Shown piece after piece: positions 53,595-64,000 of a stretch of 64,000 nt of DNA. Numbering within the stretch: position 1 is the first letter of the stretch; every line of letters begins with the position of its first letter. The translations under genes were made by a program, and so were the position numbers. The stretch is taken from assembly GCA_031763025.1 (NCBI GenBank), contig JASSKH010000031.1, positions 2,666,001-2,730,000 of the forward strand, written 5' to 3'. This stretch comes from Macrocystis pyrifera (taxonomy: Eukaryota > Sar > Phaeophyceae > Laminariales > Laminariaceae). The notes beneath the pieces are model-generated. The model made no database searches. It saw nothing but the letters and a program-made list of their open reading frames with translations, and was not told the DNA's origin.

Positions 53595-54480
53595 AAAGAA
53601 GTCGGAAGCCCTCCTGGCGGCTCTTAGCGGTGACGGCAGCGAAAATCGAACCTTCTTAAGGCCTTCAGAACTGAAAGCACATTTTGGGGGGAACAACAAG
53701 CCTGGAATTACAGTAGTGTAGAATGCACTTTATAGCGTAGAAGGACAGCACAAAGACGGGTATAACTATTTATTACACGCAGTAGGTTTTCCTCCAGAAA
53801 TAAAAGGTGGGACCTGTTTATTGGAGTTATTCATAACTTTTTTCCCAGGAGGCTACAGTGTAGCGGGGTTAGTGGTTGGCGGGGAGGCCTACGCGAGAAG
53901 GAAATCAAGCCGGAGGAAGAACGCCCCAGTGCCTCGAAGGGAAAATACATGGGTTCGAAACAGGCCTGGAGGAACGGGGTTCGAAGTGGACCTAGGACGA
54001 GAGGTTTCCTAGGTGGCCTTTCTAGGACGGGGTCTGAAATTTCCCTTGAGGCGAAAGTGTCAGCAGCGGCCCTATGACACGAGGTGTCAGGTCACGAAAA
54101 CCAACGCCGACACCCTGCGTGGCATGTTTCTAGTTTCCGTTCGGGAACGCCCGTGCAGTAGAAGCGTTCAGGTCTACTTGTTCGAGTTTTTTTTTTTACT
54201 ACGGCATTTCCGTAAACTCTACGGTGTGTACACACGGATAAGGAGTCGAACCGAGTGACGTGAAAATTGCGGAACACAAGCTAGCCCTTCCATAGCTCAA
54301 AGGTATATATATATATATGCATAAAATGAACAAAGAGCCGAAGGGAGGGAAGGATTCAACCTTTCGCGGAATGTAAGCACGAGCACGCGGGGGGGTGGAG
54401 GGAGGTGTTGACGCACCTGTAGGGCAAGTTAATATATGAGCCAATGCTACAGCAGTAAGGTTGTGCGTGTTGTATGCGCG
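53595..54480 (+). other. 3' flank of the channel gene
   Basis: Contains an AATAAA-like hexamer at about 53799 as a possible poly(A) signal. Otherwise no gene or named repeat. Confidence 0.35.
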
Positions 54481-55185
54481 AAATCACATCAGAGGTCCCA
54501 TTTGGAGTCTTTAGAGTAGAAACACATAACGGGTTGATGTGTGTGCGCCGACCTTGGTAGCGTGGGAAGGTCAGTGTACAAGACCTCGGGGTTTGATCGC
54601 GCCGAGGTAAAGATCTTCGCAGAGTTGGACGGCCAAAGTACAGGACTTGGGACAATATTCTGCCATTGCACAGAACTTGACAAAGTCGGACAACATGTGT
54701 ACAAGACTTGCAAAATTAGCTATGTGCAAGGAGTTACAGTAGTACAGTCGAAGGTCAACGTTCAGGACGTGGAATCATTGGTCTACCCCGAGCACGGAAT
54801 TTGTAAGAGTAGGACGGTCAATATATAGGACTCACAACAATTTACCTGTATGCAGAATTTATCCGAGCCGGAAAGTCCGTGTACAGGACTCGGGATATTT
54901 AGTTTGCTGATGCGCACATAACTTGGCAAAGTAGGACGATATTCAAGACCTGGGAATATATTCGAGGTATGGGCAGAACTTGAAACAGTCGAACGGTCAA
55001 TGTACGGGGCTTAGGATAGTTGGCCTGTCCATGTGTAACGGCGTAGCAGAGTCGGGCGTCAAAAAAATTACAGCGCTTGGAAAGATTGGTTTTGTGTGTG
55101 GACATGCTTTCGGACGAACGATGTACAAGACATGGAATCTTTTGTGCTGTCAACGTAGTCCAGGACGTGGAACGATCTTTGACTA
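54480..55185. repeat. Diverged tandem repeat, units about 60-95 bp
   Basis: A unit like 'GCAGAACTTGACAAAGTCGG' followed by 'TCAATGTACAGGACTTGGGA' recurs about eight times (for example 54545, 54620, 54665, 54740, 54805, 54865, 54915, 54970). Copies are strongly diverged. Confidence 0.65.
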
Positions 55186-57660
55186 CTTAAAAACACTATT
55201 CCACGCTGTAAATCGGGCACTTTGCATTTTTTTTTTGTCTTTTTCATGGCTCGTCGTGGTGTTTTGCATGTCACCTATCGTAAGGCATTTCGTGGCACTT
55301 CATGGACTACCATATCGGACGCCATGACAGACCCGTGGCGTGCCATAAATAACGTCATGGATGACGGCGAAGGTTGGTAGGTCTCCGTAGCACCGTCCGG
55401 TTGGGTCATGGCAGGTGATACCATGAGACACCGTGATGTCACGGTGATCCATAGCAATACCCCCCGTCATAATTTAATAGCGTAGACCGTTCATGAGCAG
55501 CAGGTGCCCTCCTTGTGTTCGATCATGCCGGGGCCATGGTGTACATGCAGTGGCAAGCGCCATGGCATCAACATATCACCGTCAGGGCGTGTTGCGATAG
55601 CAGTTTGCGAGGGCAATCCCTTATCAATCCCGTGTCATGCCGTGCCAGTGCCGTGGGCCGTCATGGTGCGCCATGGCCCAGGGCAACAAGGCGATGCCTT
55701 GACCTGCCATGAAAAAAGTAAATATAACAACGTAATGTGTATCAGGTGCAGAGTACACGAGTCACTCATTTGTTGGATTCGAAGCGCCGAGCGCTTAAGG
55801 CGGTGCTGTATTCTGTTGACAATACGTTGTTGCTCATGCCCGACAGATCAACAAACCCCAATTGGAGTGCCACTGTACTACCACTGCAGTGCTACTAACA
55901 CGAAATAATCTGTGTAGAAAATCTTTCAGGGCATCAATGTGTCTGTCACCGTGTGTGCACAGTAGAAACCATGTACGTACAACTTACACGGTCCACGGGG
56001 ACGTGTTTCCTGGGTTGGAGCTGTAGTATACATATGCTGCGAAGCAGATCACAATGTCGAGCAAGGATCCAGAAAATCGATTGCTGTGTATTGCCGCAGA
56101 CAGGTCGATCGTGACCTCTCCGATGTGTACGTTGTTGTTGGTCCTTGGCGGGGAAGCCACTACTACTACAGTATATACGCACAGACACCTATATACTTCG
56201 AAGCATGTACAGTAGTGGTCTCTCTCTACAGTTGCGATATGCGCCAGGCAGCAATACCGGCACTATAGCAGCAACCGGCACTAGCTACTCCGCACACCGT
56301 CACACGAGTGAGTGCCATCTGTGCGAGGCGGTTCCACAGGCACTACGTCCAAATAGCGGATAACCGGTACTGTAGAGGGGTCGCTTCCGTAGCCTATACT
56401 ACTGTTTCTGTTTCTTCTTCCCCACTCATTATCTTCGCCTCTTTTCGCTCTCCTCTGTCAATATTCGAAACTCAGATCCGGGGTCACATAGCAGGCTATC
56501 GTTCCCCCTACCCACTACGGTTCTTGCCTTGGCAGGCATTTTTATCGCGGGAATACTTCAGTCATTTCTTCCCTCGTCGACTCGAGTCGAATTGTGCCTA
56601 CCAACGCTACTACCCGCTCTCAGCAGTTGCTTCCTCGTTTATTTTTGTGAATATGTTCATTATCACCATGTTTGGAGCATAACTCACGAAATCAGCTCTA
56701 ATAGCATTCGGGATTACCACTAAGCCAGGCCGCAGGTTCATGGTCTTACCTGGAGCCAGTAATTACATTAAATCGACGCGGAGCGCCGGAAACGAGGGAG
56801 CGGAGCAACCAAAGAGTTTTTGTCTATGTATAGACAAACACGAGTATGGCGTACAGCGGTGCGTAGATACTTTGTCTGTCTGTATCTAAGGTTGTGTTTT
56901 TGCAGTACTGATTGCGAGAGCTGTATGTGCCCGATTTTCACACACGTAACATCTACAGAAACGAGCGATCGTGGGCTAACGCGTGGAGCTTGTTTCGTCC
57001 AACATAGTGTCTCGAGTAGGTCACCGTCGGAGTGCTGCTACAGTTCAGGTGGTGTTTTGAGAGCGGCAACATTTCGTTCGTACTTGGTAGTTTTGCTTCA
57101 TTTCCTGTGGACGCGCGCGGCCTACGGCATGTAACAGGCAGACTTGCCCCCCCCTCATAACGTTACTTGTACCGGCCGACAATACGCTTATCTCAACTCT
57201 TGACCCTCTATTGACACATGTCCACGACACAGGTGTCGGGTACGCTTGCCTTGATGTTCTCTACCTGTATATATATATATTTTTTTTTTTTTCGCCTTTC
57301 CTTTGCATATTTTCAATATGTCAGACCATGTTTGTCTGCAGCGATCAGTTCAGGTTTCCTGGGATAACGTCACGAGCACTCACCGAGAGTAAGCAGCTAG
57401 CCTGGCCGGCTGAAGTCAAGAATGGTTAAGAAGTACGCACCGGTGGAAAAACGTGCACGGTGGGATTCATCACCTGGTACGTATATTTTGAAGAATCGAG
57501 TAATTTCCCAGACGAAACGTATTTTGCAGGGCGCTTGTGAATCCTCCTTGGGGGTAACACGCAGAAGCAGTCTGCGTCGCTCACTGCTCCTACAGCTCCC
57601 CGAAACATACAAACCATAACATCTCTTCACGTATAGCTTAAGCGCACTCAGAAGCTGTGT
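55185..57660. other. Anonymous intergenic stretch
   Basis: From 55290 to 55720 short words such as 'GCCATGG', 'CGTCATGG' and 'CCGTGCC' recur at irregular spacing. No open frame with family features was recognised on either strand. Confidence 0.4.
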
Positions 57661-57670
57661 CCAGGCCGTA

Positions 57671-57756
57671 CGTGTCGGATGTAGTCCGTAAGGACAGCAT
57701 GCTACAATTCTCCGTCGGATATAGTCCGTAAGGACAGCATGCTACAATTCTCCCGG
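57671..57756. repeat. Recent 43-bp direct duplication
   Basis: 'GTCGGATGTAGTCCGTAAGG' plus 'ACAGCATGCTACAATTCTCC' is repeated immediately with one substitution. Confidence 0.9.
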
Positions 57757-58250
57757 AACAATCAAGACACGTGGAATCAGACGTTGATTGACCGAACGTC
57801 CAGCACAAGAATGCTCCAACAATCTTCGAAGTATCCACGGAGCAAGGAGGTCGCCCACAAGCCGTGGCAGAATGTATCCCTGAAGCATCTTGAGCCAGTG
57901 CACATGCTGCACTCATCGTACTCCATACGATTTTGATCTGAACGGTAGTCTTCAGACCGCCCGCACTCAACATGCACCAGCATCGTGGGCCAGGGTTGCA
58001 GTCCGCCTTACACCCTTCGTCTCGGGCGCGTACAGCTGGCACTCCCCACTGAATTTCCAGTAAGCGTTCGTCTCCTTCGGATCCTTCAAAGTCCCGGGAA
58101 AGCTCGTCTGGTGCACAGCAGTTAACACACCTTCTTCCCACCTTCGTGCTGTTGCCAAACGTGATTATGGTGGTCTTCCTATGCCCCCACTGCGATCTCA
58201 TGCCCACTGGCAAACGCCAGAAATCTCGATGGCATTGACGACCGCACCCT

Positions 58251-58253
<3 letters not shown>

Positions 58254-58327
<74 letters not shown>
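58254..58327 (+). repeat. C74 homopolymer
   Basis: Seventy-four consecutive C, the longest pure homopolymer in the window. Flanks are ordinary mixed sequence. Confidence 0.95.
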
Positions 58328-58329
<2 letters not shown>

Positions 58330-58493
58330 GTCTCGAGCAGCTTGCTGTCCTGAATACTATTTGCTCGAACTGAAGATCATCGGCGGTTCAGCAAACAGAG
58401 CCTTTGCCACGAGTGGCACTCGCGGGGCCTCCTCCACCGACGAATACGCGGCAGTTAGTCTCTGATGGGAGCGCCTTTCGTGCAAACGGCCTC

Positions 58494-58895
58494 ATTCAAG
58501 CACCCATAACTATAAAACACGAAAACGGGCTGAGTTTTCACGTATTGTTTTAGTAGTACGCCTCAAAGTGGCCGGTCGTGACGCTTTACTTAGAGACAAC
58601 TACGTTCCTTATTGCTTCCATACCCTTAGCGGTTCCCTGGTGTTGATGTGGCCGTGATGCCTGCGTCACCACCCGTGAGACGTCGAAGGTGGGAAGGGTG
58701 TGTCATTCAGCCCTATAGTGCAGCAAGGATAGTACCGGAACTTGGGACAGACCCTCAATCAAGCACCCGGAGCTATAAAACACGAAAACGGGCTGAGTGT
58801 TCAAGTGTTGTCTTGACAGCACGCCTCAAGGTGGCCGGTCGTGTTGCTCAACCTGGAGACAGCGACGTTATTTATCGCTTCCATATCCGCGGCGA
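58494..58895. repeat. Direct duplication of about 135 bp, 262 bp apart
   Basis: 'CTATAAAACACGAAAACGGG' plus 'CTGAGT', 'GTGGCCGGTCGTG' and 'GCTTCCATA' occur in the same order at about 58498-58635 and 58760-58890. Confidence 0.8.
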
Positions 58896-59184
58896 CATCG
58901 TGGCTCCTTCAGTTTTGCATCAGTGTAGCTAACCTCCGGTACGTGTGAATATTTCGACACGTGTCCCGTTCCAACGTTACGTCTATATCGTCTTGGCGCT
59001 CGCCCTGCTGGCAGACGGGCTATGGCACTACCGCGACGATCTATGGCAGAGGAACAGTATTCAGCACACAAATTTGAAAGAAAAATACTCGCTATTACCA
59101 AAACACGCAAACTACATGTTTTGGATATGGTCTTGTATATGGCATGCACGCCTGGTTGACGTTTAGTATACGTATGTCTACGGA

Positions 59185-59405
59185 AACCCATGGAATCCCA
59201 CGGGTCGCCCCACGGGAACTCCCGTGGGACCCCGCGGGAACGTTTTAAGGACTTCCCGACGGGCCTCACGGTACACCATGAAATACCTGGGACGTCCTAC
59301 GGGTTCCCGTGGGCCGCACCACGGGCTCCTATGGGACACCATGGTACACCATGGTCTCCGATAGGGGTTTCCCGTGGGATCTCGGGAGTAACCACAAACT
59401 TGTAA
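59185..59405. repeat. Cluster of CCCGTGGG/CCCACGGG hairpins
   Basis: 'CCCACGGG', 'CCCGTGGG', 'CCCGCGGG', 'ACACCATGGTACACCATGG' and related palindromes recur about ten times in 220 bp, allowing many alternative hairpins. Confidence 0.7.
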
Positions 59406-60459
59406 ATCACGGGAAGTATGCAACTGCAAATAGATAAATCGTGGTGGCGTTCAACCAAAGAGTGGGCAGGTTGGGTTAAGAAGCGAAAAAAAAAAACGCC
59501 CAGTGGCCAAAAAAACAAAAGCTCTCGAAAACCGGGGTTACAATTGTAGCTGTGTGGAAACGGTTGGCCAATCGTCTACTCAAGAGTATTGTAAGCCGTC
59601 TTTACATCGTGAACACATGATCCAGGTGAAGTGCGACGCGAAAATACCGCTAAGAAACATGAGTAGAAAAACAAAACGAGACGAGTCGTTACCCGCGGCC
59701 CGAGACTGGCGTTTTAACGGTGTCTTCATATTGTTTTTACAACCTACCCAGCCCGGAGAAACTGATCTTAAACCTCTACGTCGTTATCTGTGGTGAAATT
59801 TTGAGGCAGATACTCTCTTTTGAATGCTTTGAAATAGAAATAGTGCTGGTGCAGTACTAAACCAAAATGCGGGGTGGTATACGTCTTTTTTGTTCTCGAT
59901 GTGTAATATTCATGATTTTATGATTTGTTTCTGATGTGAAGTCAAGTACGGCACGCTAAGAACCATGCACGTACACATGACATATTTAGGACGTTTTTTT
60001 TTTCTAGACTTAATCAACCCCATAAATTGTTTAGTACACTGAAACATATGACAAATACCAAGTGTACACTTTTGGCTGTATGGAGGTAAGTAGTGGTCAC
60101 CCCAAAGCACGTTATTGTGTATCGTTTTGAGTATATAATATACACTGATAGCAATCAAGTGTATGTAACCCTAAAATCCATGTGTCCATGTTTCAATCCT
60201 CAATCACTCGATCTCTACCAAGTATAAAAGACTCACGGACCAGTTGAATTGAGTAATAGTGTCAAATTACCACCTAAAATATTCAAACGTCATCGTTGAC
60301 TGTTTTCGTCGATCACCAAAAACTTTATCGGGTATGCAAAATAGATATAGTAGCACCATTTTTACGGCGCAGAACGATCAACCCTTCGTCGATATTCTCA
60401 AGCAAGCGCGTCGCAATGCAACTACTCAAATCAGCAAGAACAGCCACCAGCGATTCATA

Positions 60460-60574
60460 CTATTACGGGGGGCCATAGTAAATAGGACCAAATATTGTTA
60501 AAATAGTAAAAATAGGTAAATATATAGGTTTTTGAGTGTACCGTAGGTCCTACACACTGTGGTTCCCCGTATGA
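60460..60574 (+). mobile_element. MITE-A copy 26
   Basis: 'CTATTACGGGGGGCCATAGT' to 'GGTTCCCCGTATGAT'; a small duplication (AAATAGTA) lies in the core and the right arm is degraded. Confidence 0.78.
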
Positions 60575-60684
60575 TGCCGGTATAATATTAGTGGTATGAA
60601 CACGATTTTCACGATGAGCATGGATGTATGCAGAGAGAAAGCTGCGTGTTTTTCTCTGCGTACGAATAGCTGTACATCGAAGTG

Positions 60685-60796
60685 CTATTACGGGGGTCCA
60701 TAGTTAACGGGACCAAATTTTGTTAGTAAAAATAGGTAAATATATAGGTTTTTATGTATACCATAGGTCCTGTTAACTATGTACCCCCGTAATAGA
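60685..60796 (+). mobile_element. MITE-A copy 27
   Basis: 'CTATTACGGGGGTCCATAGT' to 'CTATGTACCCCCGTAATAG'; same orientation as copy 26, 110 bp away, and nearly identical to copy 25. Confidence 0.87.
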
Positions 60797-61399
60797 TGCA
60801 ACACTGACTACAACGCAAAGCAAAACATTGTGTCATAGGTGCACAGCAATTATTTAGACCGCAGTACACTTTACACCAGATTCGAAGCAGGGTACATGTA
60901 GAGCTTATCCTTTGGCTGTCAAAACGTTACGCACTACGAGAGGTTGGTACCGTACATGGAATTGTCACCTTAGACCAGTGTCCACCATGTCACCATGCCC
61001 CATGCGCGACTGCATGAGGGGAACGAGGGCAACACCCCACCCAACAAATGTAGGAGCAGGCGACACTACCCTGAAAAAACGTGAATACTGCGTCAGGCTG
61101 CGCTAAGCATGTATCGACTCAAACACGGAGGATTGTCAGCAACGATATGAGGGCATAATGATGGCTTCAACGACCACACCAATCTACTTCGAGTAACCAG
61201 GTGTATACTACATACAGTAACCAAACCAGGTTATTACATATACTTGCTAGTGATGTGCTCATACTTTAATTCTTGATCGAAATTAGCTCGGCTTGGGGAA
61301 TGCTACCGTAACATTCCTTAACTTCTCCGGCCAGGCCCAACGCGGAGGATTCGATCTTTCCTGGCCACCTCAACCATGCCGTTCGGAATGGAAAAGGGA

Positions 61400-61459
61400 C
61401 AAATGACACCATTCCTAGAGAGCATGCGTCCATGCCCTTGTAGGAATGGTGCCATTTGG
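61400..61459. repeat. Long perfect-like hairpin
   Basis: 'ACAAATGACACCATTCCTA' pairs with 'TAGGAATGGTGCCATTTGGT' across a 20-odd-base loop containing GCATGC and CATGCCC. Stem about 18 bp with two mismatches. Confidence 0.75.
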
Positions 61460-62465
61460 TCTCTATCTACCGTACCAAGCACACCTTACCTTCCCAGCTA
61501 CATCCTACACCCCCCCTCGTGGACGCGAGCTTCAAAACGCAATAAAGTCAACGACCGAGCATAGAAAGTGTCTAACCGAACCGTGTGTGTTTAGGTTGAA
61601 CCGCCGACCCCGCGTGTTCCTGTGGAATCTCCACTATATTTGTATGTACGGTAAGTGAGAGTCTAGGAAAAACGGAGATACCCGAACGGCGTGCCACCTG
61701 ATCCATATCAATCAAGTCGACTTCGTTTCATACAATCGTAGAGGCCCCCACATGCACGAAAGCCGACTTGCTAGGCGTACGTATCTATTATTTGTACAAC
61801 TGAAGATATAGAATTGTGTGCGCTGGATCAGGTCGCTAGCAGAGATCAGAAGGTGGAATGTCTAGATTTTGAGCGAAATGTCGGGGTTTCTACACTCGAT
61901 GGTGAACGTTATTGCGGTTCGAGACTCATGTGCACGGAGGGGGGGGGGGGAAGAAAAAAAAACACGTCGCAAGCAACGAATGCAACCCATTTCAAAATAT
62001 CAACGCGCCCAAACATCTACGACGGGTACATACTTCTCCAATGGCCAAACTGTAGATTGGAATAAGAAAATTACCACACTTGAACAAGTATCTGTGTACG
62101 AGTGCCAATGTCCAGGTACATACTACACTACAGTATTCCTATAGTCTACCAGGTATGTAGGTAAATACACACCGGAAATCAAAACAGCACGTCGATCAAC
62201 TCTCTCTACCGTGAAAATACCTAACATACATGTATGTACTGGATACCTATTCTCGCCACTGGACAATTTACCTGATCCCAGACACAAGATACGCCTCGCC
62301 AGCCCTTACCCTTGAGCGCATTGCTCTTACGCCCTCCGTTCGGTGGGCCAAATGCGACCTACTCGCTCGCGTTCTGTGTGCTATGCAATCATCTCCCAAA
62401 TCACGCCTTCTAGCACGACGTCTACGCCTACCTACCGCAACCCCTACAGGCGCCGGCGCACCTAC

Positions 62466-62909
62466 CCCTTGCAACACAACTTGGGACTGACCCCTACTCG
62501 CTACGGGGGCAACAGGCTCAACCGCGGATGCCTCATCTGTCTGTTGTTGTTGTTGTTGCTGTTGCTGCTGCTGCTCGTTGGAAGAGCCGATGTTGTCGTT
62601 CCCGTTGTCGTCGTTGTTGTTGCCGTTGTCCTCGTGGCGGATGTCCACCGAGAGGTTGAGCTTCGAGTCTTGATCCGGTGCCTCGGTGGCGCTGCTGCTG
62701 CCACCAGCGTTGCTGCTGCTGTGGTCGATGATTGCGGCAGCAGCAGCGCCGGAAGCGACGGAAGGTCGAGCAGAGGTGATCTCGGGTTTGACAGACACCA
62801 CCAATGCGTCGGAGATGTTGCATGCAGCCGTGTCTACCCGTCCTCTTGTCGTCATGTTCACGCTGGAGGGAGAGTAGGTACCCGTCGCAGCGCGAGCTGG
62901 CGTGGTCAT
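62466..62909 (-). CDS. Minus-strand exon: polyQ/Asn/Ser-rich protein N-terminus
   Basis: Reads MTTPARAATGTYSPSSVNMT from an ATG in a good context (CGACC-ATG), then Ala/Ser/Gly-rich sequence (SSSNAGGSSSATEA), SKLNLSVDIRHE, an Asn/Asp run, about eleven Gln encoded by mixed CAG/CAA, and EASAVEPVAPVA. A phase-0 donor GGG|GTAGGT sits at 62465; past it the frame turns Arg-rich and intron-like. The composition resembles N-termini of algal regulatory proteins, but no domain is visible, so the family is unknown. Later exons should lie at lower coordinates; none was recognised. Confidence 0.55.
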
Positions 62910-64000
62910 GGTCGAGTGTAAAGAGCTCGAGACTTCTCTTCACCAGCTGGGCTAGCAGCTAGCAAAGAGGAGCGATCGATTTCGTTGTGGCAAGGCAGGG
63001 GGGGAATGCGCTGCGGGCTGAGTCCCTAGATGCAAAATCGTAAGGCTTTGTATTATCTGAAAGGCTTTTGGAATGTTCCGGTTCGCCCTTCATTTACCGC
63101 TTTGCACCTCGCTTTTGTATGTTTTTGACCAACCAGAAACGACCACGTCCTTCCCTCTTGCGGATGGCCTGATAGGTTCTTTCAAATTTGAAATAAACAT
63201 GCGTAGGGCCGGATATCCGAATATCTTTGCGGGTGAAACTACGGTAGAAGGTCCACATATCTAAAATATCTTCACGTTCACAATTTTTGCCTGGTACGTA
63301 CGTATGTACGTCTCCCCAACATCCTGTTGCATATATTACATATATACCTGGTACATACAAGATGCAAATGTCATACCGATGTCATGTCGTAGATACAGCA
63401 GTACGGTGCTTGTGGTCACTGAGAGGGCTGGTTCTCTATACTGTACGTGACTACATACAAAATTTGACCAGAGACTACCATTTGTTGGTGTTGGTGTGCT
63501 GGATGTCGATGGGTGGAAATATCGGTGAAATCTTCAATCGTGAAGAGAACACACTTCCCGAACAGACGGGTACAGTACGTCTACGAATAGTATTCAGCTT
63601 GCAACGAACAACGGTAGTGGTACTCGAGTACTGCCGAAGACGGCATACGACATGTGCGAGTCACTGTGATTGGTACCAATAACCTAGGCTGTGAAACGGG
63701 AACATACCCGTTTGCGAATCTTTTATGGTTACGCCTGGCGTTTTGAGAAGATACCCGTATGCGAATCTTGCATGGTTACACGTACGTAGCGCTTTGGGAA
63801 TCTTCTTCACGGGAATGCTCGTATCTGCATACCAGGCTAGTTTTGATCGACGTTTGGGCTGAGTTGTGTTCCTGGCGAAGCCCACTATCGCTCACTCGAG
63901 TTCTCTCCCTTTCTCTCAACTCACTTGAAGAGCATTAAAGAATATTTCGTGAACTGCGAGCAGCGTGCTCTACCCAGCACCGACATCCCTGTGCCCCTTA
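62910..64000. other. Right flank, no gene recognised
   Basis: Near 63700-63800 a unit 'ATACCCGTTTGCGAATCTT' with 'ATGGTTAC' is duplicated about 50 bp apart. The promoter of the minus-strand gene may lie in the first few hundred bases, but no element can be identified. Confidence 0.4.

Noticed and set aside
57638..58213. 191-codon minus-strand Cys-rich open frame
   Set aside because: Suspected retroelement remnant, but no integrase, protease or reverse transcriptase motif could be confirmed, and it spans a fresh 43-bp duplication. Left unassigned.

Overview
This window looks like nuclear DNA of an intron-rich stramenopile, most likely a brown macroalga. That is an inference from gene architecture (short exons of about 90-340 nt separated by introns of about 0.5-5 kb), mixed base composition, very abundant short repeats and the protein type. 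No bacterial gene organisation, CRISPR array, rRNA or intact tRNA gene was seen.

One gene dominates. Plus-strand exons from about 3025 to 53594 join, in matching reading phase at nearly every junction, into one protein of roughly 1,200 residues. Its order of parts is: acidic N-terminus, two membrane segments, an RRM-like cytosolic domain, the family hinge APEPSDVKWEN, a large Cys-rich insert, about eight more membrane segments and an Ala/Pro/Glu-rich tail. This is the OSCA/CSC1/TMEM63 family of mechanosensitive or osmosensitive, calcium-permeable channels. About 24 exons occupy only some 7% of a 50.6 kb locus. Three of the introns appear to use GC-AG borders. One junction (exon 20 to 21) does not match in phase, so a small exon is probably missing from the model.

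Inside intron 6, two further plus-strand exons (16302-16540 and 18236-18614) join in phase and end in a stop. They encode a small protein with two membrane segments, or an alternative short 3' end of the channel gene. To the right, a minus-strand exon (about 62466-62909) encodes a polyQ/Asn/Ser-rich N-terminus of another, unidentified gene that would converge on the channel gene.

The rest is mostly repeats. MITE-A is a palindromic element of about 108 bp with at least 27 copies; a filled/empty site pair inside this window shows insertion at TA. SINE-D is a tRNA-derived, A-tailed element of about 300 bp with three copies. Pal-B is a roughly 95 bp palindrome with about ten copies. Rep-C is a dispersed element of up to about 510 bp that carries a G-tract at one end. 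There are also many decayed tandem repeats, pure G or C tracts of up to 74 bases, and simple-sequence arrays that often abut the 3' splice sites of the channel gene.
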